In this document: piece by piece, positions 1 through 7,869 of the stretch
Position numbering within the stretch: the first letter of the stretch is position 1
How the letters are laid out: each line of letters begins with the position of its first letter
Source: Treponema sp.
GTDB lineage: Bacteria; Spirochaetota; Spirochaetia; Treponematales; Breznakiellaceae
Assembly (NCBI GenBank): GCA_031277045.1
Contig: JAISLX010000139.1
Span: 1-12,191 of the forward strand
Length of the DNA stretch: 12,191 bases
Direction of reading: 5' to 3'
Made by a program: the position numbers and the translations under genes
Notes under the pieces: generated by a model
What the model saw: the letters and a program-made list of their open reading frames with translations, nothing else
What the model was told of the DNA's origin: nothing
Databases searched by the model: none

Positions 1-113
1 TTCCTGGTTCCTGGTTCCTGGTTCCTGGTTCCTGGTTCCTGGTTCCTGGTTCCTGGTTCCTGGTTCCTGGTTCCTGGTTCCTGGTTCCTGGTTCCTGGTT
101 CCTGGTTCCTGGT
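1..113. repeat. Perfect 7-bp tandem repeat (TTCCTGG)16
   Basis: Sixteen exact head-to-tail copies of TTCCTGG fill positions 1-112, with one further base matching, and the array runs off the left edge so its true length is unknown. A single near copy (TTTCCTGG) recurs about 25 bases later, near 137-144. Because 7 is not a multiple of 3, every reading frame is open through it and would read the same heptapeptide in rotation (P-G-T-R-N-Q-E on the minus strand), but no gene can be tied to it. It lies downstream of mnmG. The absence of any substitution suggests recent expansion or active slippage. Confidence 0.97.
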
Positions 114-155
114 GATTTGGCTGCCCGGAAGGGCGGTTTCCTGGCTCATAGTATG

Positions 156-175
156 AAAAAAGTGTACTATTTTTT
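156..175 (-). terminator. Possible weak terminator of the mnmE-mnmG operon
   Basis: On the minus strand, about 40 bases after the mnmG stop codon, A6 and T6 tracts flank an 8-base spacer (TAGTACAC) and could form an A:T stem ending in a U-run. The stem has no G:C pairs, so it is a poor intrinsic terminator. A second small dyad, GCCC-GGAA-GGGC, lies at 123-134. No better terminator is visible before the 7-bp array. Confidence 0.3.
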
Positions 176-214
176 GGGACATCGTGTCATCGGGGGCGGG
201 GCGCGCTTCCGGCT

Positions 215-2071
215 TTACGGCGGGTCCCGTTTTCTTCTCCGCAGCGCCATGAGCAGGGCGATGTCCCCCTGCCGTACTCCCGGTATCCGGGCGGCCTGCC
301 CCAGGCTAAGGGGGCGCACGAGTTTGAGTTTTTCCCGCGCCTCCGAGGAAAGTCCGGCGATGGCGGCGTAATCCAGATTGCCATCCAGCCTGACGGCGTC
401 CAGTTTGGCCGTCCGCCCGGCTATCCGTTCCTCTTTTTCGATGTAGCCTGAGTATCTGATGTCCAGCCAGGCCCGCTCAAGCCATTCCGCCGGGTGGTTT
501 TTCAGTTCCGGGACCTGGGGGAACAGGTCCTCCGGGCGGACGCGGGAATCGCGCAGAGCCTGTTCCACGCTTTCCCCCCCGTGGGGCATCCCGTCCGGCA
601 CTTTCCGTTGGCGCAGCAGTTCCCGGACAGCCTCAAGGCCTTCTGTTTTTTTGACAAACCGTTCCCATCGTTCATCGTCCACCAGGCCCAGTTCCCGGCC
701 CCGGGGGCTGAGCCGGGTATCGGCGGTGTCGTGGCGCAGGGCCAGCCGGTGTTCCGCCCGGCTTGTGAACATGCGGTAAGGCTCCCTGGTCCCCAGTGTG
801 GTCAGATCGTCGATCAGCACCCCGGTGTAAGCCTCCGCCCGGCCCAGAACCAGGGGCGGTTCCCCCCGCAGTTTCCGCGCCGCGTTGATCCCTGCGATAA
901 TGCCCTGGGCGGCGGCTTCCTCGTAGCCGGAGCTGCCGTTTGTCTGCCCCGCGCTAAAAAGTCCGGCGGCCCGCTTGGACTCAAGGCTTGGGTACAGGTC
1001 CAGCGGGTCCAGGTAGTCGTACTCCACGGCGTAGGCCGGACGGACGATCCGCGCCGCCTCAAGGCCGGGAATACTGTGGATAAAATCCCGCTGTACGTCC
1101 TCAGGCAGGGAACTGGAGGCGCCGTTCATGTACATTTCCGTGGTGGAAAGCCCTTCGGGTTCGATAAAGATGTGGTGGCCCTCGCGCTCGGGGAAGCGCA
1201 TCACCTTGTCTTCGATGGAGGGGCAGTAGCGGGGGCCTACGCCGGTGATCTTTCCCCCGTACAGCGGGGACCTGTGGATGTTGGACCGGATGATCTCGTG
1301 GGTGCGGGGGGTGCTGCGGGTAATCCAGCAGGGGACCTGGGGCAGCGGGGGTTGCCAGGCCGGCCGCGCAAGGCCGCCGTCTACGTCAAAAGAGAACGGG
1401 CGGGCGTCCTCCCCTTCCTGTTTTTCCATTGCCGAATAGTCGATGGAATCCCCCGCCAGCCGGGCGGGGGTGCCGGTTTTGAAGCGTCCCAGCGGGAAGC
1501 CCAGCCGCCGCAGGCCGGCCCCCAGGCCCAGGGCGGCGCCCTCCCCCAGGCGGCCCTGGGGGGCGTCGTACTCGCCGATGAAGATCCTCCCCTCCATGAA
1601 GGTCCCGGCGGCCAGGATCACGGTCCGGGCGGAGATCCGGTGTCCCCTCAGCGTTACGATCCCTTCTACCCGGCGGTTTCCGGCTTCCCCGGCGATCATA
1701 AGGTCCGTTACGGTGTCCATAAAGATCGAAAGTCCCTTCTGCCGTTCCAGAGCGGCGCGGGCGGCGGCTTGATAAACCTGTTTGTCGGTCTGCGCCCTGG
1801 GGGCCTGGACGGCGGGTCCGCGGGAGCGGTTAAGGATCCGGTACTGGATCATGGCGGCGTCGGTAAGCTTCCCCATCTCCCCGCCCAGGGCATCCACTTC
1901 GCGGACCAGGTTTCCTTTGGAAAGGCCCCCCACGGCGGGATTGCAGGACAGGGCCCCGATACGGTCCGGGTTTTGGGTAACAAGGAGGACGGAAAAGCCC
2001 AGCCGGGCGGCGGCCAGCGAAGCCTCGATGCCGGCGTGGCCGCCGCCCACCACAACGCAATCGTAGTCCAT
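215..2071 (-). CDS. mnmG: MnmG (GidA), tRNA uridine-5-carboxymethylaminomethyl modification enzyme, FAD subunit
   Basis: FAD-dependent subunit of the cytoplasmic MnmE-MnmG complex, which installs the (carboxymethyl)aminomethyl group at C5 of wobble U34 in tRNAs reading NNA/NNG codons, using a folate one-carbon donor. The 618-residue protein has near-standard family length. Visible hallmarks are the N-terminal dinucleotide-binding glycines (residues 9-14, GGGHAG), SCNPAVGG with Cys43, RFKTGTPAR (196-204), Cys248 in PQVPCW and Cys283 in RYCPSIEDK (equivalents of the two conserved family cysteines), the FAD-domain signature [16 protein letters not shown] (375-390), and [14 protein letters not shown] in the C-terminal part. 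The ATG overlaps the mnmE stop by one base (TAATG), with GGGGA about five bases upstream, so translation is coupled to mnmE. The gene looks intact. Function is assigned by family; nothing in the sequence argues for divergence. Confidence 0.98.
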   Translation of the reverse strand: MDYDCVVVGGGHAGIEASLAAARLGFSVLLVTQNPDRIGALSCNPAVGGLSKGNLVREVDALGGEMGKLTDAAMIQYRILNRSRGPAVQAPRAQTDKQVYQAAARAALERQKGLSIFMDTVTDLMIAGEAGNRRVEGIVTLRGHRISARTVILAAGTFMEGRIFIGEYDAPQGRLGEGAALGLGAGLRRLGFPLGRFKTGTPARLAGDSIDYSAMEKQEGEDARPFSFDVDGGLARPAWQPPLPQVPCWITRSTPRTHEIIRSNIHRSPLYGGKITGVGPRYCPSIEDKVMRFPEREGHHIFIEPEGLSTTEMYMNGASSSLPEDVQRDFIHSIPGLEAARIVRPAYAVEYDYLDPLDLYPSLESKRAAGLFSAGQTNGSSGYEEAAAQGIIAGINAARKLRGEPPLVLGRAEAYTGVLIDDLTTLGTREPYRMFTSRAEHRLALRHDTADTRLSPRGRELGLVDDERWERFVKKTEGLEAVRELLRQRKVPDGMPHGGESVEQALRDSRVRPEDLFPQVPELKNHPAEWLERAWLDIRYSGYIEKEERIAGRTAKLDAVRLDGNLDYAAIAGLSSEAREKLKLVRPLSLGQAARIPGVRQGDIALLMALRRRKRDPP

Positions 2072-3516
2072 TACTTCCCCACGCAGAACTTGCTAAAAAT
2101 GGTTTCCAGAATATCCGCCGTGGAGACTTCCCCGGTAATCTCCCCCAGCGCGTCGACCGCTTCGCGGAGCAGGGGGGCGGACAGGTCCAGGGCTTCCCCC
2201 CGGTCCGCCAGGTCCAGGGCTTCCTCCAGGGCGGCGCGGGCCTTTTCCGCCAGGTCTTTCTGCCGCAGGCTCCCCAGGCCCGGCTCCGGCCTGCGTTCGG
2301 GAAGATTCCCCCCCAGCGCCGTCTTTATGGCCGTACACAGTTCCCCCAGGCCCTCGCCCGTTTTGGCGCTTACCGGCAGGAATTCCTGATGACCGGACAG
2401 CGGGGCTATGTCCGCCTTGTTCCACAGCGGAATAAGGGGCCGGGACCGGACCGCCCCTAGAACGGCCCGGTCCTCGTCCCGGGGGCCCTGGGTCCCGTTG
2501 ATGACGTAGAGGGTCAGATCCGCCTTGTCAAGCAGTTCACGGCTCCGCAGGATGCCCAGTTCCTCCGCCCTGTCCAGGGCCGCCTGACCCCCGGTTTCCC
2601 GCAGCCCCGCCGTATCCACAAGACGCAGGGGTATTCCCCTGATGTTGACAAGGGCCTCGATCCAGTCCCGCGTGGTGCCGGGCGCGGCGGTAACAATGGA
2701 GCGGTCTTCCCCCACAAGCGCGTTAAACAGGCTGGACTTTCCCGCGTTGGGCCTCCCGGCAATCACCGCCAGGGCCCCTTCCTGGTAAAGCCGCTCCCCC
2801 GGCCAGCCGGCGGTCAGTTTCCGCAGACGATCAAGGGCGTTTTCCACCAGTTCCCGGCCCGGCAGCCCTTCCCCGGAAAAACCCAGTTCTTCCTCATCGT
2901 AGTCCAGGCGGAGTTCCGTTTCCGCCAGGGCCTCAAGCAGACACCTGCTCAACGCGGCAATTTCCCGCTGCAGCCTTCCGGCCAGCCGCCCCACGGCGCG
3001 TTCACGGGCCTCGCAGGTCTTTGCCTGTACCAGTTCCATCACGGATTCCGAGCGGGTAAGGTCAAGCTTGCCGTTCATAAAGGCGCGGAAACTGAATTCC
3101 CCCGGCAGGCTTTCCCGGAAGCCCGCGGTTTTAAGAGCCTCCAACACGGCCCTTACCACGACGGCGCCTCCGTGGCAGCTAATATCGGCCCCTTCCTCGC
3201 CGGTATAGCTTTTGGGGGCCCGGTACACGGAAACAAGGACCTCGTCGATACGTTCAGCCCCCGCGTTCTCCCCGGCTTTCCCGGTCTCCCCCGCTTCTCC
3301 GGTTTTCCCGGAACCGGGTCCGCGGGGGGCCAGTATCCAGCCGTGGACAACGCTGTTCCCCCCGGCTTCGCGGAGTTTGGCGGGGCGCGAGAAGATCGTG
3401 GCAAGCAGGGCAACCGAACCGGGGCCGGAGGCGCGAATCAGGGCCAGGGCGCTTTCCCCCGGCGGCGTGGCGAGAGCGGCGATAGGGGATTCGTCCCCGT
3501 AAAAGGGCCGGGACAT
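2071..3516 (-). CDS. mnmE: MnmE (TrmE), tRNA modification GTPase
   Basis: K+-activated GTPase partner of MnmG in U34 tRNA modification. The 481 residues show the N-terminal folate-binding domain (ATPPGE, 16-21; [17 protein letters not shown], 138-154), a helical domain, and an inserted Ras-like G domain with P-loop GRPNAGKS (254-261, including the K+-coordinating Asn257), TTRD (281-284), DTAG (301-304) and NKAD (366-369). It ends in the family C-terminal CxGK motif (Cys478). I chose ATG 3516: an in-frame start at 3624 would add 36 Pro/Arg-rich residues overlapping the PAP2 gene and unlike the family. With this start the PAP2 stop is one base away (TAACATG). No clear Shine-Dalgarno is seen, so reinitiation after PAP2 is likely. 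Odd feature: residues about 64-88 are a Gly-x-x-rich insert in an N-terminal-domain loop that is normally short. Confidence 0.97.
   Translation of the reverse strand: MSRPFYGDESPIAALATPPGESALALIRASGPGSVALLATIFSRPAKLREAGGNSVVHGWILAPRGPGSGKTGEAGETGKAGENAGAERIDEVLVSVYRAPKSYTGEEGADISCHGGAVVVRAVLEALKTAGFRESLPGEFSFRAFMNGKLDLTRSESVMELVQAKTCEARERAVGRLAGRLQREIAALSRCLLEALAETELRLDYDEEELGFSGEGLPGRELVENALDRLRKLTAGWPGERLYQEGALAVIAGRPNAGKSSLFNALVGEDRSIVTAAPGTTRDWIEALVNIRGIPLRLVDTAGLRETGGQAALDRAEELGILRSRELLDKADLTLYVINGTQGPRDEDRAVLGAVRSRPLIPLWNKADIAPLSGHQEFLPVSAKTGEGLGELCTAIKTALGGNLPERRPEPGLGSLRQKDLAEKARAALEEALDLADRGEALDLSAPLLREAVDALGEITGEVSTADILETIFSKFCVGK
3253..3327 (-). repeat. Low-complexity collagen-like insert inside mnmE
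   Basis: This stretch encodes MnmE residues about 64-88, between the conserved VHGW(I/L) strand and the IDEVLVSV strand. It includes [15 protein letters not shown], a run of Gly-x-x triplets rich in Lys, Glu and Ala. The DNA is a set of imperfect 9-bp repeats built on TTCCCGG/TTCTCCGG-like words. In other MnmE proteins this turn is usually only a few residues, from general knowledge of the family. It is in frame and does not disturb flanking motifs. Confidence 0.7.
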
Positions 3517-3517
3517 G

Positions 3518-4489
3518 TTAAGGGGAAACCGGCGGGGCGGTTTCCGCTCCGGCCAGGCGCAGGCGGATAAAAAGCCAGGGGGCGGCGGAACAGATCCAGA
3601 ATCCCGCGAGGGCAAAGCGGACAAAGAACAACAGGGGGTAGAGCGGGGAATGTTCTTCCGGGATCAGCCGGCCCAGAACCGTGAACAGAATTATTAATCC
3701 GGCCATTCCGGTAACAAACCGCGCCCCCAAAACCAGAAAACGCGCCGCGCCGGTTCCGGATTCCCGGCGTTCGGCGGTTTTGGAACCGGCGCAGGGGCCG
3801 GAGGCCGCCCGGAAGCCGGTACTGGCGCGGTTGACGCGGCGCCCCAGACCCAGGCCCAAAACCAGGGCCCCGGGAACCAGCATTTCAACCTGCGGCCGGT
3901 AGAGGATCATAACGAAGGCCAGAACGGAACACAGAATCATCTGAAACCGCGGCCCTCCCCGAATCAGCGCGGCCTTGATCCTGTCTCCCGCAAGGAAATA
4001 GGCGGCCAGGGTCAGAGCCCCCAGAACCCAGCCCCCCAGCAGGTCCGTGGGAAAGTGGACGCCCAGGTAGAGCCGGGAAAAACCCACCAGAAAGCTTAGA
4101 AAAACGGCAAGGGGAAGCGCCCATTTCTTGCCGGTCCAGGAGGCGATAATTACCCACAGGACCAGGGAAATCTGGGCATGACCTGAGGGGAAGCCGTTGG
4201 TACTCTCAGTGGTCATTCCCACGGAGGGGTCCCAGCCTTCCCAAAAAGGCCGGGGCTGGACCAGGAGGTATTTCAAAACCATGTTGATCCACAGGGAAAC
4301 CAACAGCGTCAGACTCAGTCTGAACCCTTTTTCCTCGTCAAAACACCAGAATATGAGGGAAAGAAGCGCGAAACAAACGGGGACGGCGCCCATAGTGGTA
4401 ACCAGTTTCATAATGACAGTAAGGGCCGGACTGGCGCGGGACTGGATAAAGCGGATCAGATCCAGCCCCCAAAGCAGTGTCGATTCCAT
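3518..4489 (-). CDS. PAP2-family integral membrane phosphatase
   Basis: Membrane phosphatase of the PAP2 (type 2 phosphatidic acid phosphatase) superfamily; typical substrates are phosphatidic acid, phosphatidylglycerol phosphate or undecaprenyl diphosphate, but the substrate here cannot be read from sequence. All three signature motifs are intact: K73-x6-R80-P81, PSGH (101-104, catalytic-pocket His104) and SR-xxx-G-x-H-xxx-D (138-149; nucleophile His145 and Asp149). Hydrophobic segments lie before and after these motifs. The protein is 323 residues, longer than minimal PAP2 enzymes; the extension (after about residue 170) adds further membrane segments separated by a basic Ser/Arg/Ala-rich loop. 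ATG 4489 has AGAGGA six bases upstream. It sits 38 bases after the lipoprotein gene and one base before mnmE, hence one operon. A role in recycling undecaprenyl pyrophosphate or in lipid turnover is inference. Confidence 0.93.
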   Translation of the reverse strand: MESTLLWGLDLIRFIQSRASPALTVIMKLVTTMGAVPVCFALLSLIFWCFDEEKGFRLSLTLLVSLWINMVLKYLLVQPRPFWEGWDPSVGMTTESTNGFPSGHAQISLVLWVIIASWTGKKWALPLAVFLSFLVGFSRLYLGVHFPTDLLGGWVLGALTLAAYFLAGDRIKAALIRGGPRFQMILCSVLAFVMILYRPQVEMLVPGALVLGLGLGRRVNRASTGFRAASGPCAGSKTAERRESGTGAARFLVLGARFVTGMAGLIILFTVLGRLIPEEHSPLYPLLFFVRFALAGFWICSAAPWLFIRLRLAGAETAPPVSP

Positions 4490-4527
4490 AGGGGATCCTC
4501 TTGGCGCGGGAATTTACCGCGTTTAGT

Positions 4528-6408
4528 TTAGTTGATCCCGGCGTCGTCCGGGGGGCCGGCTTCGGCGGGAGCCGGTTGAAGGGTCAGCCGCACCGCCATC
4601 GGCGGGACCGGCTGAAGAACTGTTCGCGCCGTCGCCGCGACTGTTTCAAGAATCGTGCGCGCCGCGGCTTGCAGGACCGTTTGTGAATCCGCCGCGGGCC
4701 GGTCCGCCGCTCCCGAACTTTCGCCGGCTTGATCGGACACGCGGAACAGCGCGGAAAAATCGTCCACCACCGCGACGGGGAGCGGAGCGGGCTTGTCATT
4801 CAGGGGACCGGCCGGGTTTTCCGGAACGGCCTCCCCGGTATTCAGCGGTTCGGCCTCCCCCAGCCAGGAACGCAGTTCGCCGCCCGGAGGATTATCCAGT
4901 TCCAGGAACGGAACATCCGCCGCCCGCTGTTCGGGGGGAGGCGGGACCGCGTCCCCGGTTTCCGGGGAAGGCCCGGGCCGGGCCGCGGACGGGAGGGAAT
5001 CCAAAGGCAACGGCGAATCCGCCGGTGTAAGGAACGCCCGTATACCCGTTCCCCGGATCTCCAGGTCGAGCGCCACCCCCATAAACGAGTTACGAACTCT
5101 ATCGGCCGCCAGAGGATCGCTTAATATCTTTTTATCTTCCCCTTCCAGTTCAAAGTACAGGGCGTTTTCCCTCAGAAAAAGCCTGACGGCGACAGAATGC
5201 GCCCCTTCGCCCAAAAGGGCGCTTAGAATTGTCCCCTCGCCCAGCGGAAAGAAACGGATAAAGAAACGGAGCTGCCCTGTCTTGTCCCCGGAAGAAATCG
5301 CCGAAAAGTCCAGGACATTTGGCAAAGCCTCGTAACTGTTTCCGTTTTCCAGGGCAAGGCCGTAGATCTGCTCCGCGGGGTACCACAGGGGCGCGGCCTT
5401 TTCCGCGTGTGTCCGGTCCAGTTCCGCCCCGGTCCCCATTTCCCGCAGATCGCCGGCCAGTTGGTAGTAGTAGAGAAAATCCTCAATACTGATGGAAGAA
5501 TCACCCCGCACGCCGGAGGAAACCGGCAGGGAAAGCTCCCTCACCATCCCCTTTACCCCGGCTTGGGGCTCAAAGGGGAACACTTCCGCCCGGATCGTGT
5601 GGAAACCGGTCTGCTGCGCGGCCTTCCAGAGCAGCCGCGCCGTCCCGCCGTTTACGAACCCTTCGCCAATCCGCCGGCTGCCGTTGTACCAGACGACGTA
5701 AGGCTCAAGGTCCGCCCCGTAATCCACCCGGACTTCCAGCATCACGTTAAGGCCCTGGGACACAAGATGCCTGTCCCCGTCAAAGCTGGGCAGATAGTAG
5801 CGGATTCCGCCGATTGTAAATGCGCTGTTTCCGGTGTAAAAGATCCGCCGTTCGACACGGCTTAGCAGGTCCTGTTTCCCCCGGATTTCAAACACCATCG
5901 TGTAGTAGCCACTCGCAATATCGCCTGTTACCGGAAAGGGAGGGAGCTGCCCGATGAAACCGTCCACCGGTATCAAAAGGCCGTCCGCGAAAGACGGGTC
6001 TTTGAAGGACCCCGCCCAATCCGCCTGAGTTCCATCACCGGCCTCCGTTTTGCCAGGCTCCGCCGCGCCTGATTCAGGAAGGTCTCCCGCTTCCACAAGG
6101 TCCTGTACGGCGGGAACAGGCCCGGTACTGTAGCGGACCCGGCGCCCCACCCGGTTTCCCCAGGAATCTTCCAGGTATACCACCAGATTGGCCAGGTCCG
6201 GATCACCGGCTACCGAATTGGAAAAGTAGGGAAGCACCGTGTCGCCGGCCGCGATGATCGAACATTCGTCCAGCGAGGAACGGTTAACCAGGGCGCTTAC
6301 CTGGTAGCTTCCCGCCGAAGGCAGAACAGTATCCATCTGATTGCAGGCGGACAAGAGGACAAGCACACCCGCCCAAAGGATCGTCTGGTTTGGTCTATGG
6401 ATACACAT
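4528..6408 (-). CDS. Large lipoprotein of unknown function
   Basis: I do not recognise a family. From ATG 6408 the protein has 626 residues and starts with a lipoprotein signal peptide: basic/polar n-region, hydrophobic stretch ILWAGVLVLLS and lipobox LSAC with the lipidated Cys at residue 22. A mature protein anchored in the inner or outer membrane is therefore expected. The N-terminal half is beta-rich in character, Gly/Tyr/Asp-containing, and could hold immunoglobulin-like domains. A later segment around VRLFLRENALYFELEG looks like a beta-sandwich (LamG-like), which is a weak impression. The C-terminal 150 residues are Pro/Ala/Glu-rich and end in three ARTxLxxV-like echoes, probably disordered. 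An upstream in-frame GTG at 6432 would add eight residues; ATG 6408 is preferred because AAGGG lies five bases upstream. It is first in the cluster with PAP2-mnmE-mnmG and divergent from alr. Confidence 0.85.
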   Translation of the reverse strand: MCIHRPNQTILWAGVLVLLSACNQMDTVLPSAGSYQVSALVNRSSLDECSIIAAGDTVLPYFSNSVAGDPDLANLVVYLEDSWGNRVGRRVRYSTGPVPAVQDLVEAGDLPESGAAEPGKTEAGDGTQADWAGSFKDPSFADGLLIPVDGFIGQLPPFPVTGDIASGYYTMVFEIRGKQDLLSRVERRIFYTGNSAFTIGGIRYYLPSFDGDRHLVSQGLNVMLEVRVDYGADLEPYVVWYNGSRRIGEGFVNGGTARLLWKAAQQTGFHTIRAEVFPFEPQAGVKGMVRELSLPVSSGVRGDSSISIEDFLYYYQLAGDLREMGTGAELDRTHAEKAAPLWYPAEQIYGLALENGNSYEALPNVLDFSAISSGDKTGQLRFFIRFFPLGEGTILSALLGEGAHSVAVRLFLRENALYFELEGEDKKILSDPLAADRVRNSFMGVALDLEIRGTGIRAFLTPADSPLPLDSLPSAARPGPSPETGDAVPPPPEQRAADVPFLELDNPPGGELRSWLGEAEPLNTGEAVPENPAGPLNDKPAPLPVAVVDDFSALFRVSDQAGESSGAADRPAADSQTVLQAAARTILETVAATARTVLQPVPPMAVRLTLQPAPAEAGPPDDAGIN

Positions 6409-6487
6409 ATCTACCCTTGTTATTATACTCACAGTATGCGGAAAAAGCTACCGTTTGTGGTACGCGGCCGCGCCAAAGGGAGGACAG
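6409..6487. promoter_or_regulatory. Divergent promoter region between the lipoprotein gene and alr
   Basis: This 79-bp gap must carry the promoters for both divergent units, unless transcription comes from further away. The minus strand has a perfect TATAAT at 6427-6422, but only weak matches to TTGACA 16-18 bases upstream. The plus strand has TATACT at 6424-6429 as a possible -10 for alr. A perfect dyad, ATACT-CAC-AGTAT (6425-6437), overlaps both hexamers and could be an operator or a coincidence of overlapping -10 boxes. If TATAAT is used, the lipoprotein transcript starts close to 6415, leaving a leader of only about 6-8 bases. Confidence 0.5.
6478..6484 (+). promoter_or_regulatory. Ribosome binding site that fixes the GTG start of alr
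   Basis: GGGAGGA ends three bases before GTG 6488. It supports this start over in-frame ATG 6341, which would prepend 49 residues overlapping the divergent lipoprotein gene and its promoter. Confidence 0.8.
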
Positions 6488-7744
6488 GTGAGAGCTACCC
6501 GCGCTTTTGTATATCTGAACCGTTTTAGAGAGAACATCCGCGCCGTAGCCGGCCTGACCGGAAAGCGGAAAATCTGTGTTCCCGTCAAGGCCGACGCCTA
6601 TGGCCACGGCGCCCTTCCCCTGGCCCGCGCCGCCCTGGAAGCGGGGGCGGATTTCCTGGCAGTGGCCCTGGTCCAGGAGGGGGAAGAACTGCGGCGGGGG
6701 GGAATACAAGCCCCCATCCTGCTCTTTTCCCAGTGTTCGGACGAGGAACTGGGCGATCTGGCGGAACACAATCTGAGTCCTTTTGTTTCCGGCCCGGACT
6801 ATATCGACGCCCTGGCGCAGGCCGCCCGCGCCGCAGGGAAAGAACTGCAGGTCCACCTGAAGGTGGATACCGGCATGGGCCGCGCCGGCTGCCGCCCGGA
6901 AGACGCGGCGGCCCTGGCGGGGCGCGTCCTGTCGCGGGGGAACCTGCGCCTGGCCGGAGTCGCCACCCACCTGGCCGTTTCCGATTCGCGGGACGGCGCC
7001 GGCATAGCCTATACCGGGGACCAGTTGCGGCGTTTTAACGAGGCCGTCAAGGCTATCCGGGCCGCCGGCATCGATCCGGGGATCCTCCACGCCGCCAACA
7101 GCGGGGGCGTTCTTTACCATCCTGATTCCTGGTTCGACATGGTCCGCCCCGGCATCCTCCTGTACGGCTACGGTCCCCTGCCCTCCGGTCCCGGCGGGCA
7201 GGAAGCCGCGAGCGCGGCGTCCCCCTGTCAGGCGGGCATCGCCGTGCGGCCCCTCATGGAACTGCGCAGCAAGGTGGCCGCCGTCAAACCCGTCCGGAAA
7301 GGCGAATCCGTCTCTTACGGCCGCGAATGGACGGCGGCGAAAGATACCCTGGCGGCCCTTGTCCCCGCCGGTTACGCCGACGGCCTGCGCCGGGGCTTAA
7401 GCGGCAGATGGCGCGTGGGCATCCGGGGCCGGACGTACCCGGTCATTGGCCGGATCTGCATGGACCAGTGCCTGGTAGACCTGGGCGCCGCCGATTACAG
7501 CGCCGGGTACGGCGTCGCCAAATATGGCGGCGCCGGGTACGGCGAAATCGTCCCCGGAGATGAAGTTCTCCTGTTTGGGGAAAATCCCGCCAAATACGGC
7601 GGCGCCGCGTTCGGCGACGCCAAATATGGCGACGCCGCCTGCATGGCGGAAAAGCTGGGAACCATTCCCCACGAAATTACCTGCGGCATCGGCAAACGGG
7701 TACCCCGGATATACCTGGACAAAGACCCGCCCGCCGGTTGCTGA
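6488..7744 (+). CDS. alr: Alanine racemase (PLP-dependent)
   Basis: Interconverts L- and D-alanine in the cytoplasm, supplying D-Ala for peptidoglycan. The N-terminal TIM-barrel carries the PLP lysine in VPVKADAYGHG (Lys34), and the C-terminal beta domain carries the second catalytic base in SYGREW (Tyr277) and the substrate-binding GRICMDQ motif (Met325, Asp326). The family ending EKLGTIPHEITCGIGKRVPRIYL is present. From GTG 6488 the protein has 418 residues, against about 360-390 in most homologues. Most of the excess is two small inserts at residues 339-353 and 368-382, made of the same pentapeptide A-x-Y/F-G-x, which flank the VPGDEVLLFGE strand between CMDQ and EKLGT. They lie in surface-loop positions and leave the motifs intact, so activity is expected. 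A Pro/Gly/Ala-rich stretch (LPSGPGGQEAASAASP) also lengthens a loop after LYGYG. The gene is alone on the plus strand. Confidence 0.96.
   Translation: MRATRAFVYLNRFRENIRAVAGLTGKRKICVPVKADAYGHGALPLARAALEAGADFLAVALVQEGEELRRGGIQAPILLFSQCSDEELGDLAEHNLSPFVSGPDYIDALAQAARAAGKELQVHLKVDTGMGRAGCRPEDAAALAGRVLSRGNLRLAGVATHLAVSDSRDGAGIAYTGDQLRRFNEAVKAIRAAGIDPGILHAANSGGVLYHPDSWFDMVRPGILLYGYGPLPSGPGGQEAASAASPCQAGIAVRPLMELRSKVAAVKPVRKGESVSYGREWTAAKDTLAALVPAGYADGLRRGLSGRWRVGIRGRTYPVIGRICMDQCLVDLGAADYSAGYGVAKYGGAGYGEIVPGDEVLLFGENPAKYGGAAFGDAKYGDAACMAEKLGTIPHEITCGIGKRVPRIYLDKDPPAGC
7501..7544 (+). repeat. alr-internal hairpin repeat cluster 1 (three 15-bp units)
   Basis: Three 14-bp units, each an inverted repeat with a 4-base centre, follow one another with single-base spacers: CGCCG-GGTA-CGGCG, CGCCA-AATA-TGGCG, CGCCG-GGTA-CGGCG. 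The 15-bp period keeps frame and encodes AGYGV, AKYGG, AGYGE (residues 339-353). A decayed copy reading ADYS may precede it. Confidence 0.93.
7588..7631 (+). repeat. alr-internal hairpin repeat cluster 2 (three 15-bp units)
   Basis: A second trio of the same 14-bp element, 43 bases after cluster 1: CGCCA-AATA-CGGCG, CGCCG-CGTT-CGGCG, CGCCA-AATA-TGGCG, again with single-base spacers. It encodes AKYGG, AAFGD, AKYGD (residues 368-382). The second arm varies so that two of the three units keep perfect pairing (the first pairs as CCGCC/GGCGG if shifted by one base). Both clusters are in the same reading phase. Confidence 0.93.
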
Positions 7745-7869
7745 AGAACCAGCGGCAAGCCGCGGGGTGGTATTAAACCAAATTTTGCGAATACGGCGCG
7801 CAAAGAATGTATGAAGCGGCGCTTCGTTCCTTCCTCCCGCGCCTTGGCGCGCCTTTGCGGTTAAAAATT
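7745..7869. other. Intergenic spacer downstream of alr, no gene seen
   Basis: I see no credible gene here. It contains small dyads: GCGG-CAAG-CCGC (7752-7763) eight bases after the alr stop but without a T-run, GAAGC-GGC-GCTTC (7813-7825), and GCGCC-TT-GGCGC near 7840-7851. None is a convincing terminator for alr. A short ATG frame starting at 7807 leads into the 21-bp array and is not considered a gene. Confidence 0.6.

Noticed and set aside
494..2389. Long plus-strand open frame (631 codons) opposite mnmG and mnmE
   Set aside because: It is the antisense shadow of two well-supported genes in GC-rich DNA. Its translation has no recognisable motif and is Gly/Pro/Arg-biased.
3517..3624. N-terminal extension of MnmE from the in-frame start at 3624
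   Set aside because: The extra 36 residues overlap PAP2, are Pro/Arg-rich and unlike the family. ATG 3516 gives the canonical N-terminus directly after the PAP2 stop.
6341..6487. N-terminal extension of alanine racemase from ATG 6341
   Set aside because: It would overlap the divergent lipoprotein start and the promoter region. GTG 6488 has a good ribosome site and gives the normal family N-terminus.
6395..7120. Minus-strand open frame of 241 codons opposite alr
   Set aside because: It is an antisense shadow of alr, which has intact catalytic motifs on the plus strand.
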